21,457 nucleotides of DNA, from the NCBI GenBank assembly GCA_019410665.1, contig DXSD01000028.1, positions 1 to 21,457 of the forward strand, in the 5' to 3' direction. The notes beneath the pieces were generated by a model. It did no database searches. It saw nothing but the letters and a program-made list of their open reading frames with translations, and was not told the origin of the DNA. Shown one piece after another: positions 1 to 6,519 of the stretch. The translations under genes and the position numbers were made by a program. Position 1 is the stretch's first letter; each line of letters begins with the position of its first letter. This DNA comes from Fusobacterium sp. (lineage in GTDB: Bacteria; Fusobacteriota; Fusobacteriia; Fusobacteriales; Fusobacteriaceae).

Positions 1-93
1 TATTATTAAATATTTTTATTTTTTGATTTCAATTTAAGAATTTACAATAGCCCCTTTTCTTGAGTTGATTACTACTTGAGTAACTACTCGATT

Positions 94-1434
94 TTAATTA
101 ATAGTATCATACTCTTTCATAGCATTTCTAGCGTATTTTCCTAGAGCTAGTAAAGCTATTAAGTTAGGTAACACCATCATTCCATTGAACATGTCTGCTA
201 ATTCCCAAACCAATTCAACTTTAAGCATAGATCCTATAACAATCATAATCATAACAATAATTCTATAAACATTAACTGAGAAATTACTTTTGAATAGATA
301 TCTTATATTTGCTTCTCCAAAGAAGTACCAACCAATGATAGTAGAAAAAGCAAAGAAGAAAAGACAGATTGCTATAAATATATCTCCATATGCTCCCAAT
401 GATTTAGTAAAAGCATTTTGAGTAAGAATAATTCCAGCTCCCTCTTTAACACCAGAAGTAAGAATTACTAAAGCTGTTCCTGTAAGTACAACAAATGTAT
501 CAATGAACACAGTAACTACTGCTACAATTCCTTGTTCACCAGGATGGCTTACTTTAGCAATAGCATGAGCATGGGGAGTAGATCCCATTCCAGCTTCATT
601 AGAAAATAATCCTCTAGCAACTCCATATCTTATAGCTTGTTTTACACTTATACCCATAGCCCCACCTAAAGCAGCTTCAGGATTGAAAGCTGAATAGAAA
701 ATTGAAACTATTGCTGGAATTATCTCTTTATAATGTATTACTATTATGGCAATACAAGCAATTATATATAGTCCAGCCATTACAGGAACAATTTTTTCTG
801 TTACTGCGGCTATTCTTTTTATTCCACCAAAGAAAACAAAACCAGCTAAGATAGCTATAATTATCCCTACAACTAGAGAAGAGATACCAAAGGCATTATT
901 GAAAGCTACAGAGATTGAATTGGCTTGTACAGCGTTTCCCATAAGCCCTAAAGCACTTATACAAGCAATTGAAAAGAAGATAGCCAAAGCCTTTGAAAGA
1001 TACTTATTTTTTAAAGCTATTTCTATGTAGTAAGATGGACCACCAGTAATTTGCCCATTTACTCTTTGCTTAAAAACTTGTCCTAAAATTGCCTCAACAT
1101 ATACAGTTGCCATACCAAAAAAGGCACTAACCCACATCCAAAATATAGCTCCTGGACCTCCTGAAATAATAGCTGTTGCTGCTCCAGCTAAATTACCTGT
1201 TCCCACTTGAGCTGCTACTGCTGTTGCAAGAGCTTGGAAAGAAGACATTCCATTGTGATCAGCTTCTTTTCCATTTAAATCCATAGAACCTGTAACTCTC
1301 TTTATTCCCTCTTTAAACTTTCTAACTTGAATAAAATTCAATTTGAAAGTGAAGTAGACTCCTGTTCCCATTAAAAGAACGATAAGAAAGTTCCCCCATA
1401 AAAATCCGTTAATTGTTGTAACTAGTTGTTGCAT
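94..1434 (-). CDS. Amino acid:sodium symporter, AGCS family (alanine/glycine carrier)
   Basis: This 446-residue polytopic membrane protein imports alanine or glycine together with sodium. The family signatures are visible: VGTGNLAGAATAI at about residues 77-89 and SNEAGMGSTPHAHA at about 276-290, among roughly ten hydrophobic segments. The length is normal for the family. The ATG follows a strong AGGAGG site 8 bases upstream. A tandem glycine riboswitch with terminator hairpins fills the leader, so glycine is probably a substrate and expression should respond to it. The direction of the response cannot be read with certainty; riboswitch-controlled transporters of this kind are usually shut off by their ligand. 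No clear terminator is seen downstream at 1-93. Exact substrate preference (alanine or glycine) is open; the family call is secure. Confidence 0.93.
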   Translation of the reverse strand: MQQLVTTINGFLWGNFLIVLLMGTGVYFTFKLNFIQVRKFKEGIKRVTGSMDLNGKEADHNGMSSFQALATAVAAQVGTGNLAGAATAIISGGPGAIFWMWVSAFFGMATVYVEAILGQVFKQRVNGQITGGPSYYIEIALKNKYLSKALAIFFSIACISALGLMGNAVQANSISVAFNNAFGISSLVVGIIIAILAGFVFFGGIKRIAAVTEKIVPVMAGLYIIACIAIIVIHYKEIIPAIVSIFYSAFNPEAALGGAMGISVKQAIRYGVARGLFSNEAGMGSTPHAHAIAKVSHPGEQGIVAVVTVFIDTFVVLTGTALVILTSGVKEGAGIILTQNAFTKSLGAYGDIFIAICLFFFAFSTIIGWYFFGEANIRYLFKSNFSVNVYRIIVMIMIVIGSMLKVELVWELADMFNGMMVLPNLIALLALGKYARNAMKEYDTIN

Positions 1435-1464
1435 TGTAATTCCTCCTATTTCCTTAAATTGAAT

Positions 1465-1491
1465 AAAAAAAGAAGGTAGATACTACCTTCT
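1465..1491 (-). terminator. Leader terminator 2 of the glycine riboswitch
   Basis: A perfect 9-bp stem (AGAAGGTAG/CTACCTTCT) with a 3-base loop at 1471-1491 is followed on the minus strand by a U tract. It lies between the riboswitch and the symporter ribosome binding site, so it can stop transcription before the gene. It is the second of two hairpins in series. Confidence 0.8.
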
Positions 1492-1498
1492 GGAAATC

Positions 1499-1546
1499 AA
1501 AAAAAGAATTATACACAAAATAAAAAATGTATATGTTGCATAATTC
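1499..1546 (-). terminator. Leader terminator 1 directly after glycine aptamer II
   Basis: On the minus strand GAATTATGCA can pair with TGTATAATTC over 10 bp (one G-U pair) and is followed by seven U. The 5' arm begins at the last base of aptamer II's P1 stem (1546), so aptamer folding and hairpin folding are closely coupled. This is the likely expression platform. The loop is long (about 21 bases), so stability is moderate. Confidence 0.6.
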
Positions 1547-1715
1547 CTCTGTCCTTTTACCTGAGAGTTTAGTCCAATTGCTTGGTTTTGCTCCTTCGGT
1601 GCTCATAGAGTCTCTCCAGAGGCTCGTCCAATATAGGTCCACAGTTCTCAATAGAACTACCTGAAAGATTTACTTCGTCGGCGGCTTAAAAGCTCTCTCC
1701 CTATATCTTCATCCG
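1546..1715 (-). ncRNA. Tandem glycine riboswitch (gcvT type, two aptamers)
   Basis: Read on the minus strand, two glycine aptamers lie in series. Aptamer I has P1 ATATAGG (1700-1706) paired with CCTATAT (1631-1637) and contains GACGAAGTAAATCTTTCAGG. Aptamer II has P1 CCTCTG (1617-1622) paired with CAGAGG (1546-1551) and the core strings CACCGAAGGAGCAA and CTCTCAGGTAAAAGGAC, which are hallmark gcvT-motif sequences. The linker TTGGACGAGCC and the 5' leader GGATGAAGAT fit the leader-linker kink-turn of tandem glycine switches. It controls the AGCS symporter downstream. Confidence 0.95.
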
Positions 1716-1748
1716 ATTTTTTTTATTCAATTGTTTCTTATACAAGTA

Positions 1749-1777
1749 ATAATAAATTATTTTTCTAATTTTGTCAA
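1749..1777 (-). promoter_or_regulatory. Sigma70-type promoter for the riboswitch/symporter transcript
   Basis: On the minus strand a perfect -35 TTGACA (1772-1777) is separated by 17 bases from a -10 TATTAT (1749-1754). The start point would be near 1742, about 27 bases before aptamer I. Together with the riboswitch and symporter leader this accounts for most of the gene-free stretch 1435-1901; nothing else is seen in 1778-1880. Confidence 0.82.
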
Positions 1778-1880
1778 TAATTTTTCACAATTATATTATT
1801 ATAGTATTTTAATTTTCTTTTATAGATGGAAATGTTCTTAAAAAAAACTTTTTGATTGATAATTTTCTATTGTAAGGAAT

Positions 1881-1911
1881 AAAAAAATAAGAGATTAATC
1901 ACTAATCTCTT
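1881..1911 (-). terminator. Terminator of the tRNA-Arg/lipoprotein transcript
   Basis: A 9-bp stem AAGAGATTA/TAATCTCTT (1889-1911) with a 5-base loop is followed on the minus strand by TATTTTTTTATT. The stem includes the last codons and the stop of the lipoprotein gene. Confidence 0.8.
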
Positions 1912-2195
1912 AAATCTTTCAAATATTGTATCTTAATTTTTGAATTTTTTATATACATATCTAAATATTCATTATTTTCATCTTGATTCTCTTTTTTATA
2001 TTCTTCTACTTTTTCAGTAAATTTATAAAACTCTTTTTCTAAATTTGCCCTTCGTTTCTCTTCAATAACATCATCCATTAGTTTGTCTAAGTCATTAGAT
2101 AATTTTATATATCCCCTATCTATTTTTTCAGGTGTATTGTATGATGTACATGAAGATAAAAATATAACTATAGAAAGTATAAAAATATATCTCAA
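1902..2195 (-). CDS. Small hypothetical lipoprotein
   Basis: A 97-residue protein of unknown function. The first 16 residues, MRYIFILSIVIFLSSC, form a lipoprotein signal peptide with a lipobox (LSSC, lipidated Cys16), so it should be exported and membrane-anchored. The rest is highly charged and rich in Lys and Glu, predicted helical or coiled-coil, with no domain I recognise. I chose the TTG at 2193-2195 because an AGGAG (2205-2209) lies 9 bases upstream; the TTG at 2202-2204 in the same frame would touch the binding site. The gene sits directly behind tRNA-Arg and is probably co-transcribed with it. A small anchored adaptor or entry-exclusion-like protein is possible, but nothing in the sequence decides this. 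Confidence 0.72.
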   Translation of the reverse strand: MRYIFILSIVIFLSSCTSYNTPEKIDRGYIKLSNDLDKLMDDVIEEKRRANLEKEFYKFTEKVEEYKKENQDENNEYLDMYIKNSKIKIQYLKDLRD

Positions 2196-2218
2196 CAGTT
2201 CCAACTCCTAAAATAAAG

Positions 2219-2295
2219 TGGCGATCCCGATGTGGATTGAACACACAGCCTATTCCTTAGGAGGGAATTGCTCTATCCAATTGAGCTACGGGATC
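2219..2295 (-). tRNA. tRNA-Arg (anticodon CCU), CCA encoded
   Basis: The minus strand folds as a full cloverleaf: acceptor GATCCCG/CGGGATC, D arm GCTC/GAGC, anticodon stem ATTCC/GGAAT with loop CTCCTAA (anticodon CCT, reading AGG), T arm GTGTG-TTCAATC-CACAT, and an encoded CCA at 2219-2221. Arginine identity follows from the anticodon. Confidence 0.96.
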
Positions 2296-2306
2296 ACTTC
2301 CAATCT

Positions 2307-2335
2307 ATTATACAATAAAATTTAAAATTTGAAAA
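2307..2335 (-). promoter_or_regulatory. Promoter for tRNA-Arg (and the lipoprotein)
   Basis: On the minus strand a perfect -10 TATAAT (2307-2312) lies 11 bases before the mature tRNA end. A weak -35, TTTTCA (2330-2335), sits at 17-base spacing. Confidence 0.65.
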
Positions 2336-2346
2336 GAGTTTTTTTA

Positions 2347-3099
2347 CTAAGTCAAACTTTTTATCAAATAGAATAGATGTTTTTGTCCAATTCCACTAAT
2401 ACTGCCTATTTTATAAATATAATCTACAATTTTTTCTCTATTACTTAAATCTAAATTAGAGTATTTATAATAGGATATAGCATCTCTTAATATATGTGCA
2501 TCACTTCCAAAAGTAGCAGATAGTTTATATTTTTCTCGAAGCTCTCCAGCCATTAAATTTCTTACCATTGGAAGAGAGTGATTATGAGTTTCTAATGAAT
2601 CCACTTTTTTAATTAAATCATAAATATAAGGTTTATTATTTATAAAATTTTTTTGTACAATGCCACATATATGAGGAATTGATTTATGACACTCCCATTC
2701 TTTTAAAGCTTCTAAATACTCATAGATTCCTCTATGAGTTTTAGCCATTCTTTTAAGATTTCTATAAGGTTCTACCTCTTTTTTATAAAACTCCTCTAAA
2801 GCATCCATAGATTTAAAGTAAACTAAAAGCTCAAAACCATCTTCACATCCTAACTCTATTCCAGGGACATTATTTATTCCTAACTCATTAAGTTTTATAG
2901 CACCTCTAATCTCATTGTGGTCAGTAACTGAAATCAAATATCTTTTATTTTCAACAAAATTTTTTAAAAACTCAGGTTTTATAAAACTATCTGAGGCAGT
3001 AGTATGAATATGTAAATCATAATAAAAATCCCCTGCATATTTAAAATCACTTTCCACAAAGGGAAAGAAAAAATCTGAAAGCTTTTGAAACTCTACCAT
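2347..3099 (-). CDS. PHP-domain phosphoesterase
   Basis: A 250-residue metal-dependent phosphoesterase of the PHP fold. Visible metal-site motifs are DLHIHTTASD (His30, His32), VTDH (Asp60, His61), GIELGCE (Glu82), and late THNHS and FGSDAH. Its substrate cannot be read from the sequence; relatives hydrolyse nucleotides, histidinol phosphate or polynucleotide 3' ends. I chose the ATG at 3097-3099 because GAGGTGG lies just upstream; an in-frame ATG at 3112-3114 lacks a ribosome binding site. The gene follows cardiolipin synthase with almost no gap, so the two form an operon and are probably translationally linked. It differs from the HisK-like PHP gene at 7864-8670 in sequence and likely role. 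Confidence 0.85.
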   Translation of the reverse strand: MVEFQKLSDFFFPFVESDFKYAGDFYYDLHIHTTASDSFIKPEFLKNFVENKRYLISVTDHNEIRGAIKLNELGINNVPGIELGCEDGFELLVYFKSMDALEEFYKKEVEPYRNLKRMAKTHRGIYEYLEALKEWECHKSIPHICGIVQKNFINNKPYIYDLIKKVDSLETHNHSLPMVRNLMAGELREKYKLSATFGSDAHILRDAISYYKYSNLDLSNREKIVDYIYKIGSISGIGQKHLFYLIKSLT

Positions 3100-3114
3100 T
3101 TTATCCCACCTCAT

Positions 3115-4560
3115 TTACATGATAGGAGCTAATAATCTACAGATAGATTCTTTTAATTTTATATAATATCCTCTTTTTGAATATTCGCTCCTCAATAATT
3201 TATGACTAAATTTTTGATCATTATGAAATATATCTCTAAATGTTTTGGCCACATCTTTTTCATAGATATTTACATTTATTTCAAAGTTTTGGTAGAAACT
3301 TCTATAGTCAAAATTAGCAGTTCCTACTGTAACTACTTCATCATCTACAACAATAAATTTACTGTGTAAAAATCCTTTCTTATACTTGTAAATCTCTACT
3401 CCCAAATCAAGTAACTCCCCACAAAAATATTGATTTACCCAGTAAATAAAAAAATGATCAGGTTTATCAGGGATCATAATTTTTATATTAACCCCAGAAA
3501 GAGCAGCAATTTTAAGAGCATCTAATATGGTATCATCTGGAACAAAATATGGTGTTTGTATATAAATATATTTTTGAGCTTTCATAATTAATTTTAAAGC
3601 ATTATCTCTAATTGTTCTAAATTGATAATTAGGGCCACTACTAACTACTTGCATATGACCACTATGTTTACCTTTAACTTCAATCAATTCTTTTAAAACC
3701 TCAGCATTATACTCATATTCTTTCTTAAATTCAATTTTTTTCTTTTTTACAATTCCCCATGAAAAGAAAAATTCTTTTTCTAATTCAATACAAGCTTCGC
3801 CGAAAATTCTTAGTCCTGTATCACGCCAATACCCCAGTTTTCCCTTTCCTAGATACTCATCTCCTATATTAAACCCACTTATATAACCATATTTACTATC
3901 TATTATACAAAGTTTTCTATGATCACGGTAGTTAGCTCTTAAATTAGCAATTTTAAATAATGGAAAATGTGAAGGGAAAAAGACACCTGTTTCTATACCA
4001 AATTTTTGAAGCTCTTTTAACATTTTTTTCCCATATCCACCTGCTCCATCTACGATTATTTTTATTTCTACTCCCTCTTTAACTTTTTCTAAAAGGATAT
4101 TTGCTATCTCTCTTCCTAAATTATCATCTCTAAAAATATAGTATTCCATTGAAATAGATTTTTTAGCATTTTTTAAATCGTTTTTTAAAGCAGAAAAGAA
4201 ATTTTCTCCATCTATGAAAATTTTACTTGTATTTAAAGAGATTAATCTATTTTTAGAAGATATTTCAACATAGGAGATCAATTGCTCCCACTTTACTAAC
4301 TCTTTATAATGTGAGAAGCCCATTACTTTTTTGCTATATAAAAATTTCCATTTATAGTACTCATTAACCACTCTTTTTTTTCTAAAACTAAGTCCAAAAA
4401 ATAGATAACCAATAAATCCAAAATAGGGAGCTAAAACTAATAATGTTATCCAAAACAGAGTAAATAAAGGATTTTTTCTCTCTAATAAAATAATTATAAT
4501 CAGAAAAGTAATATTCATAAAAATCACATAATCATTCAAAAAAGATAATAAATTATTCAT
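3115..4560 (-). CDS. cls: Cardiolipin synthase (phospholipase D family)
   Basis: A 481-residue inner-membrane enzyme that joins two phosphatidylglycerol molecules into cardiolipin and glycerol. Two N-terminal membrane segments (about residues 12-27 and 33-57) form the PLDc_N region. Two HKD catalytic motifs follow: HRKLCIID (His214, Lys216, Asp221) and HSKFIVVDD (His399, Lys401, Asp406), with the conserved downstream GFNIGDEY and GTANFDYRS. Size and order are those of bacterial ClsA-type enzymes, and nothing is missing. The ATG at 4558-4560 follows GAGG with 7-base spacing; an in-frame GTG just upstream overlaps that site. It is first in an operon with a PHP phosphoesterase and divergent from the SIR2-like gene. 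A candidate extended -10 (TGTTACAAT, 4580-4588) gives only a very short leader. Confidence 0.94.
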   Translation of the reverse strand: MNNLLSFLNDYVIFMNITFLIIIILLERKNPLFTLFWITLLVLAPYFGFIGYLFFGLSFRKKRVVNEYYKWKFLYSKKVMGFSHYKELVKWEQLISYVEISSKNRLISLNTSKIFIDGENFFSALKNDLKNAKKSISMEYYIFRDDNLGREIANILLEKVKEGVEIKIIVDGAGGYGKKMLKELQKFGIETGVFFPSHFPLFKIANLRANYRDHRKLCIIDSKYGYISGFNIGDEYLGKGKLGYWRDTGLRIFGEACIELEKEFFFSWGIVKKKKIEFKKEYEYNAEVLKELIEVKGKHSGHMQVVSSGPNYQFRTIRDNALKLIMKAQKYIYIQTPYFVPDDTILDALKIAALSGVNIKIMIPDKPDHFFIYWVNQYFCGELLDLGVEIYKYKKGFLHSKFIVVDDEVVTVGTANFDYRSFYQNFEINVNIYEKDVAKTFRDIFHNDQKFSHKLLRSEYSKRGYYIKLKESICRLLAPIM

Positions 4561-4626
4561 CACATCACCTCTTGAAATAATTGTAACATTTTTTGTAAAA
4601 AAAATCTCTTTTTTTTAATTTTTTTG

Positions 4627-4655
4627 TTGTTTATTTATTGATTTTAAGTTATACT
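4627..4655 (+). promoter_or_regulatory. Candidate promoter of the SIR2-like/RelA-SpoT operon
   Basis: A -10 TATACT (4650-4655) lies 17 bases from a weak -35 TTGTTT (4627-4632), with a start expected near 4662 and the ribosome binding site at about 4684. The -35 match is poor, so this is tentative. Confidence 0.45.
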
Positions 4656-4693
4656 AATAGTGAACTATTTTAATTTCGAGGCAGGTGAGAACA

Positions 4694-5500
4694 ATGAAAA
4701 ACTTTTTTGAAAAATTTGAAAAAGAACAGAAGTTTAATCTTTTTACTGGAGATTTTTTAAATAAGTTATCAGGATATCCTTCAAAAATAGATATTTCAGA
4801 GGCTATCTTATCAGAACTTAAACAATCTGCTAAAAGATATATAAAAGATATGAACTCTTTTTCAGATATAGTTCAAGCATACTTAGATGCTGTTGTTGAT
4901 ACTAAGAAGAACCTTATTAAGCAGATTAGAGAAAATTTTGAATATAGATACAATGTAAATGTTGACATATATAGTGATATTATAAACTCAAAATTATTTG
5001 AAGTTATCTTTACAAATAATTTTGATACAATTGTTGAAAATCATTTTGGAGATTTTATTACAAAAGTAACTCCAATTGAATGTAAAGAGAGAAAAGAAAA
5101 TTCAATTCTCTATTATAAACTACTTGGAGATATTACTTCAATTTCTACGGTATTCATATCTAGCCAAGATATAAGAAAATTGAAGAGTTTGGAGTTTTAT
5201 CATGAATTTTTTACGAAAGTAAGGGAGGAGTTTAAAAGAAGACCTACCATATTTTTAGGAGTTGATTTAGAAGACTCTGACATGTTAAATATGCTAAGTT
5301 TTATACTTGAACCCTTAAGTGATATAAAACCTATATATATGGTTACTCAAACTTCTATAATCAGTAATAGATCTGCAGAATTGATTGGTAAGTACAATAT
5401 AAAATTAATTACCTCTAGTACAAAAGATTTCTTAGAATATTTTAGAGAGCTTACTTTAAAGGATACACGGTCACTTCCTGAAAAAAAGTTCGTGTGGTAG
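4694..5500 (+). CDS. Degenerate SIR2-like domain protein; 0-frame part of a probable frameshift gene
   Basis: A 268-residue protein with the order of a bacterial SIR2-like (NAD-binding) domain. LFTGDFLNKLSGYPS (16-30) stands where GAG-S-GP is usual, TNNFD (107-111) matches the conserved TTNxD with Asn109, KLLGDI (142-147) stands where K-hydrophobic-HG is usual, and FLGVDLEDSDM (187-197) matches the GxSxxD helix. In active enzymes the KxHG position carries the catalytic His; here it is Leu144, so NADase or deacetylase activity is doubtful. That alignment was made by eye. The ATG at 4694 follows AGGTGAG; an in-frame GTG at 4685 lies inside that site. The last codons hold an A_AAA_AAG slippery site, and a -1 slip would extend the protein into the next frame (601 residues in total). 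It heads an operon with a RelA/SpoT synthetase. Confidence 0.82.
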   Translation: MKNFFEKFEKEQKFNLFTGDFLNKLSGYPSKIDISEAILSELKQSAKRYIKDMNSFSDIVQAYLDAVVDTKKNLIKQIRENFEYRYNVNVDIYSDIINSKLFEVIFTNNFDTIVENHFGDFITKVTPIECKERKENSILYYKLLGDITSISTVFISSQDIRKLKSLEFYHEFFTKVREEFKRRPTIFLGVDLEDSDMLNMLSFILEPLSDIKPIYMVTQTSIISNRSAELIGKYNIKLITSSTKDFLEYFRELTLKDTRSLPEKKFVW

Positions 5501-5562
5501 TATCAGAGGAAGTTAATCCCAATCATACTACCACTGAAAATACTGAAAAGGGAACTTCTTCT
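5482..5562 (+). promoter_or_regulatory. Putative programmed -1 ribosomal frameshift signal
   Basis: The slippery heptamer A_AAA_AAG (5482-5488) is exactly in the 0 frame of the SIR2-like gene. After a 5-base spacer a perfect 10-bp stem forms: GTGGTAGTAT (5494-5503) with ATACTACCAC (5525-5534), loop 21 bases. The loop segment AGAGGAAGTT (5505-5514) can pair with AACTTCTTCT (5553-5562) over 10 bp with one G-U, so a pseudoknot is possible. The 0-frame stop (5498-5500) lies in the stem, and the -1 frame has a TGA at 5479-5481 just before the heptamer. The joinable window is therefore only about 16 bases and contains the heptamer. A sequence error or a true frameshift mutation in the A7 run is the main alternative. 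Confidence 0.65.
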
Positions 5563-6498
5563 CTTTTAAAACTAGATTATTCTTTGATGCCAGATACTAT
5601 TTCAGAAGATATTTCTCTAGTGAAGATTAGTTCTGATGATATTGTTGAAGAGGAAAAAGAGGACTCTAGTAAAACTGTGACTTTATTAGAGGAAAAGGGA
5701 GTGGAATCTGGTATTGAGATTCACTATACTTCTATGAAGCTTAGAAATTTCCCTATTAAAGAGAGCAATATCTCAAATCACGAAAAAGAAGTAGAGCAGA
5801 TAGGACTAAGTAGTTCAACTGTACATATTGGAGATGCAATTTTATTAAATACTGCTATGAGAATAATAAGTTTTAATAAATTTAAATTGATTGAGTTTAA
5901 AACAAGAGAGTTTAAAATAGCTTTAAGTATAAAACTTGTTAATGATACTATTGTTAGAGATGGAGATTATTTTAAGTATGAAATTTTTAGTAAGATAAAA
6001 AATTCTAGACTTGCCTCAGTTGTGGAAATATTTAAAAAGATATTTTCAGGAGCAGAGATTTCTTTCAATGTTAAAGATTTATATGGAAGAATAGTTTTTG
6101 ATAATCCCATACAATTACATAAATTTGGTATGATAAGTGATATTATAGAAAAATATGAAAATATAGAAAAAACTATTAAAGTTTCAAAAAATAAACCTCT
6201 TTCTGAAACTGAGATGAGTTTTTATTCTATATATCTTTTAGATAGTTATCTATCTGGAAAAAATATCTTAAATAGCTGGATTAATTATAGAATAAAAAAT
6301 GATTGTTCTATTGTTTCTGGGGATAAGATAGTTTTTATAAAGGATCATCAATTAGATTTTAGAGGAATTGGTTACAATTTAAGAGAGATAATCAAAGTTA
6401 AAGATGAAATTAGTGAAAGAGAGATAAATTCTTATAATGGTTTTGTTGTAGGTTATCGAAAATTGGTTGAGATTCAATTAGTTGAGATAAAAAAATAG
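5494..6498 (+). CDS. Unknown-family protein, -1 frame extension of the SIR2-like gene
   Basis: A 334-residue frame that I cannot assign to a family. Residues 1-75 are acidic and low in complexity, with Ser, Thr and Glu runs such as VEEEKEDSS, as expected of a flexible linker. Residues 80-334 look folded, with alternating beta-like and helical stretches and no membrane segment or catalytic motif I recognise. The first possible start is a GTG at 5494 overlapping the previous stop, but no Shine-Dalgarno sequence precedes it and it sits in a 10-bp stem. No later Met has a good site either. The simplest reading is that most of it is made by a -1 frameshift from the SIR2-like gene, giving SIR2-like domain, linker and C-terminal domain. 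Translational coupling from the GTG is the alternative. The RelA/SpoT gene follows 21 bases later. Confidence 0.78.
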   Translation: MVVSEEVNPNHTTTENTEKGTSSLLKLDYSLMPDTISEDISLVKISSDDIVEEEKEDSSKTVTLLEEKGVESGIEIHYTSMKLRNFPIKESNISNHEKEVEQIGLSSSTVHIGDAILLNTAMRIISFNKFKLIEFKTREFKIALSIKLVNDTIVRDGDYFKYEIFSKIKNSRLASVVEIFKKIFSGAEISFNVKDLYGRIVFDNPIQLHKFGMISDIIEKYENIEKTIKVSKNKPLSETEMSFYSIYLLDSYLSGKNILNSWINYRIKNDCSIVSGDKIVFIKDHQLDFRGIGYNLREIIKVKDEISEREINSYNGFVVGYRKLVEIQLVEIKK

Positions 6499-6519
6499 TT
6501 TTTGTTTAAGGAGACGGTT

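Noticed and set aside
61..93. Repeated GAGT/ACTAC pieces after the symporter stop as a terminator
   Set aside because: Only short imperfect pairings form and no U tract follows on the minus strand.
746..1030. A 94-codon plus-strand frame inside the symporter gene
   Set aside because: It lies entirely opposite a clear AGCS gene, has no ribosome binding site, and its composition is that of an antisense shadow.
1454..1651. A 65-codon minus-strand frame across the leader
   Set aside because: It runs through the glycine riboswitch and its terminators; the sequence is explained by conserved RNA structure.
5494..5496. GTG as an ordinary independent start for the second frame of the SIR2-like operon
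   Set aside because: There is no Shine-Dalgarno sequence, and the codon is sealed in a 10-bp stem. Coupled re-initiation remains possible but is less likely than frameshifting.
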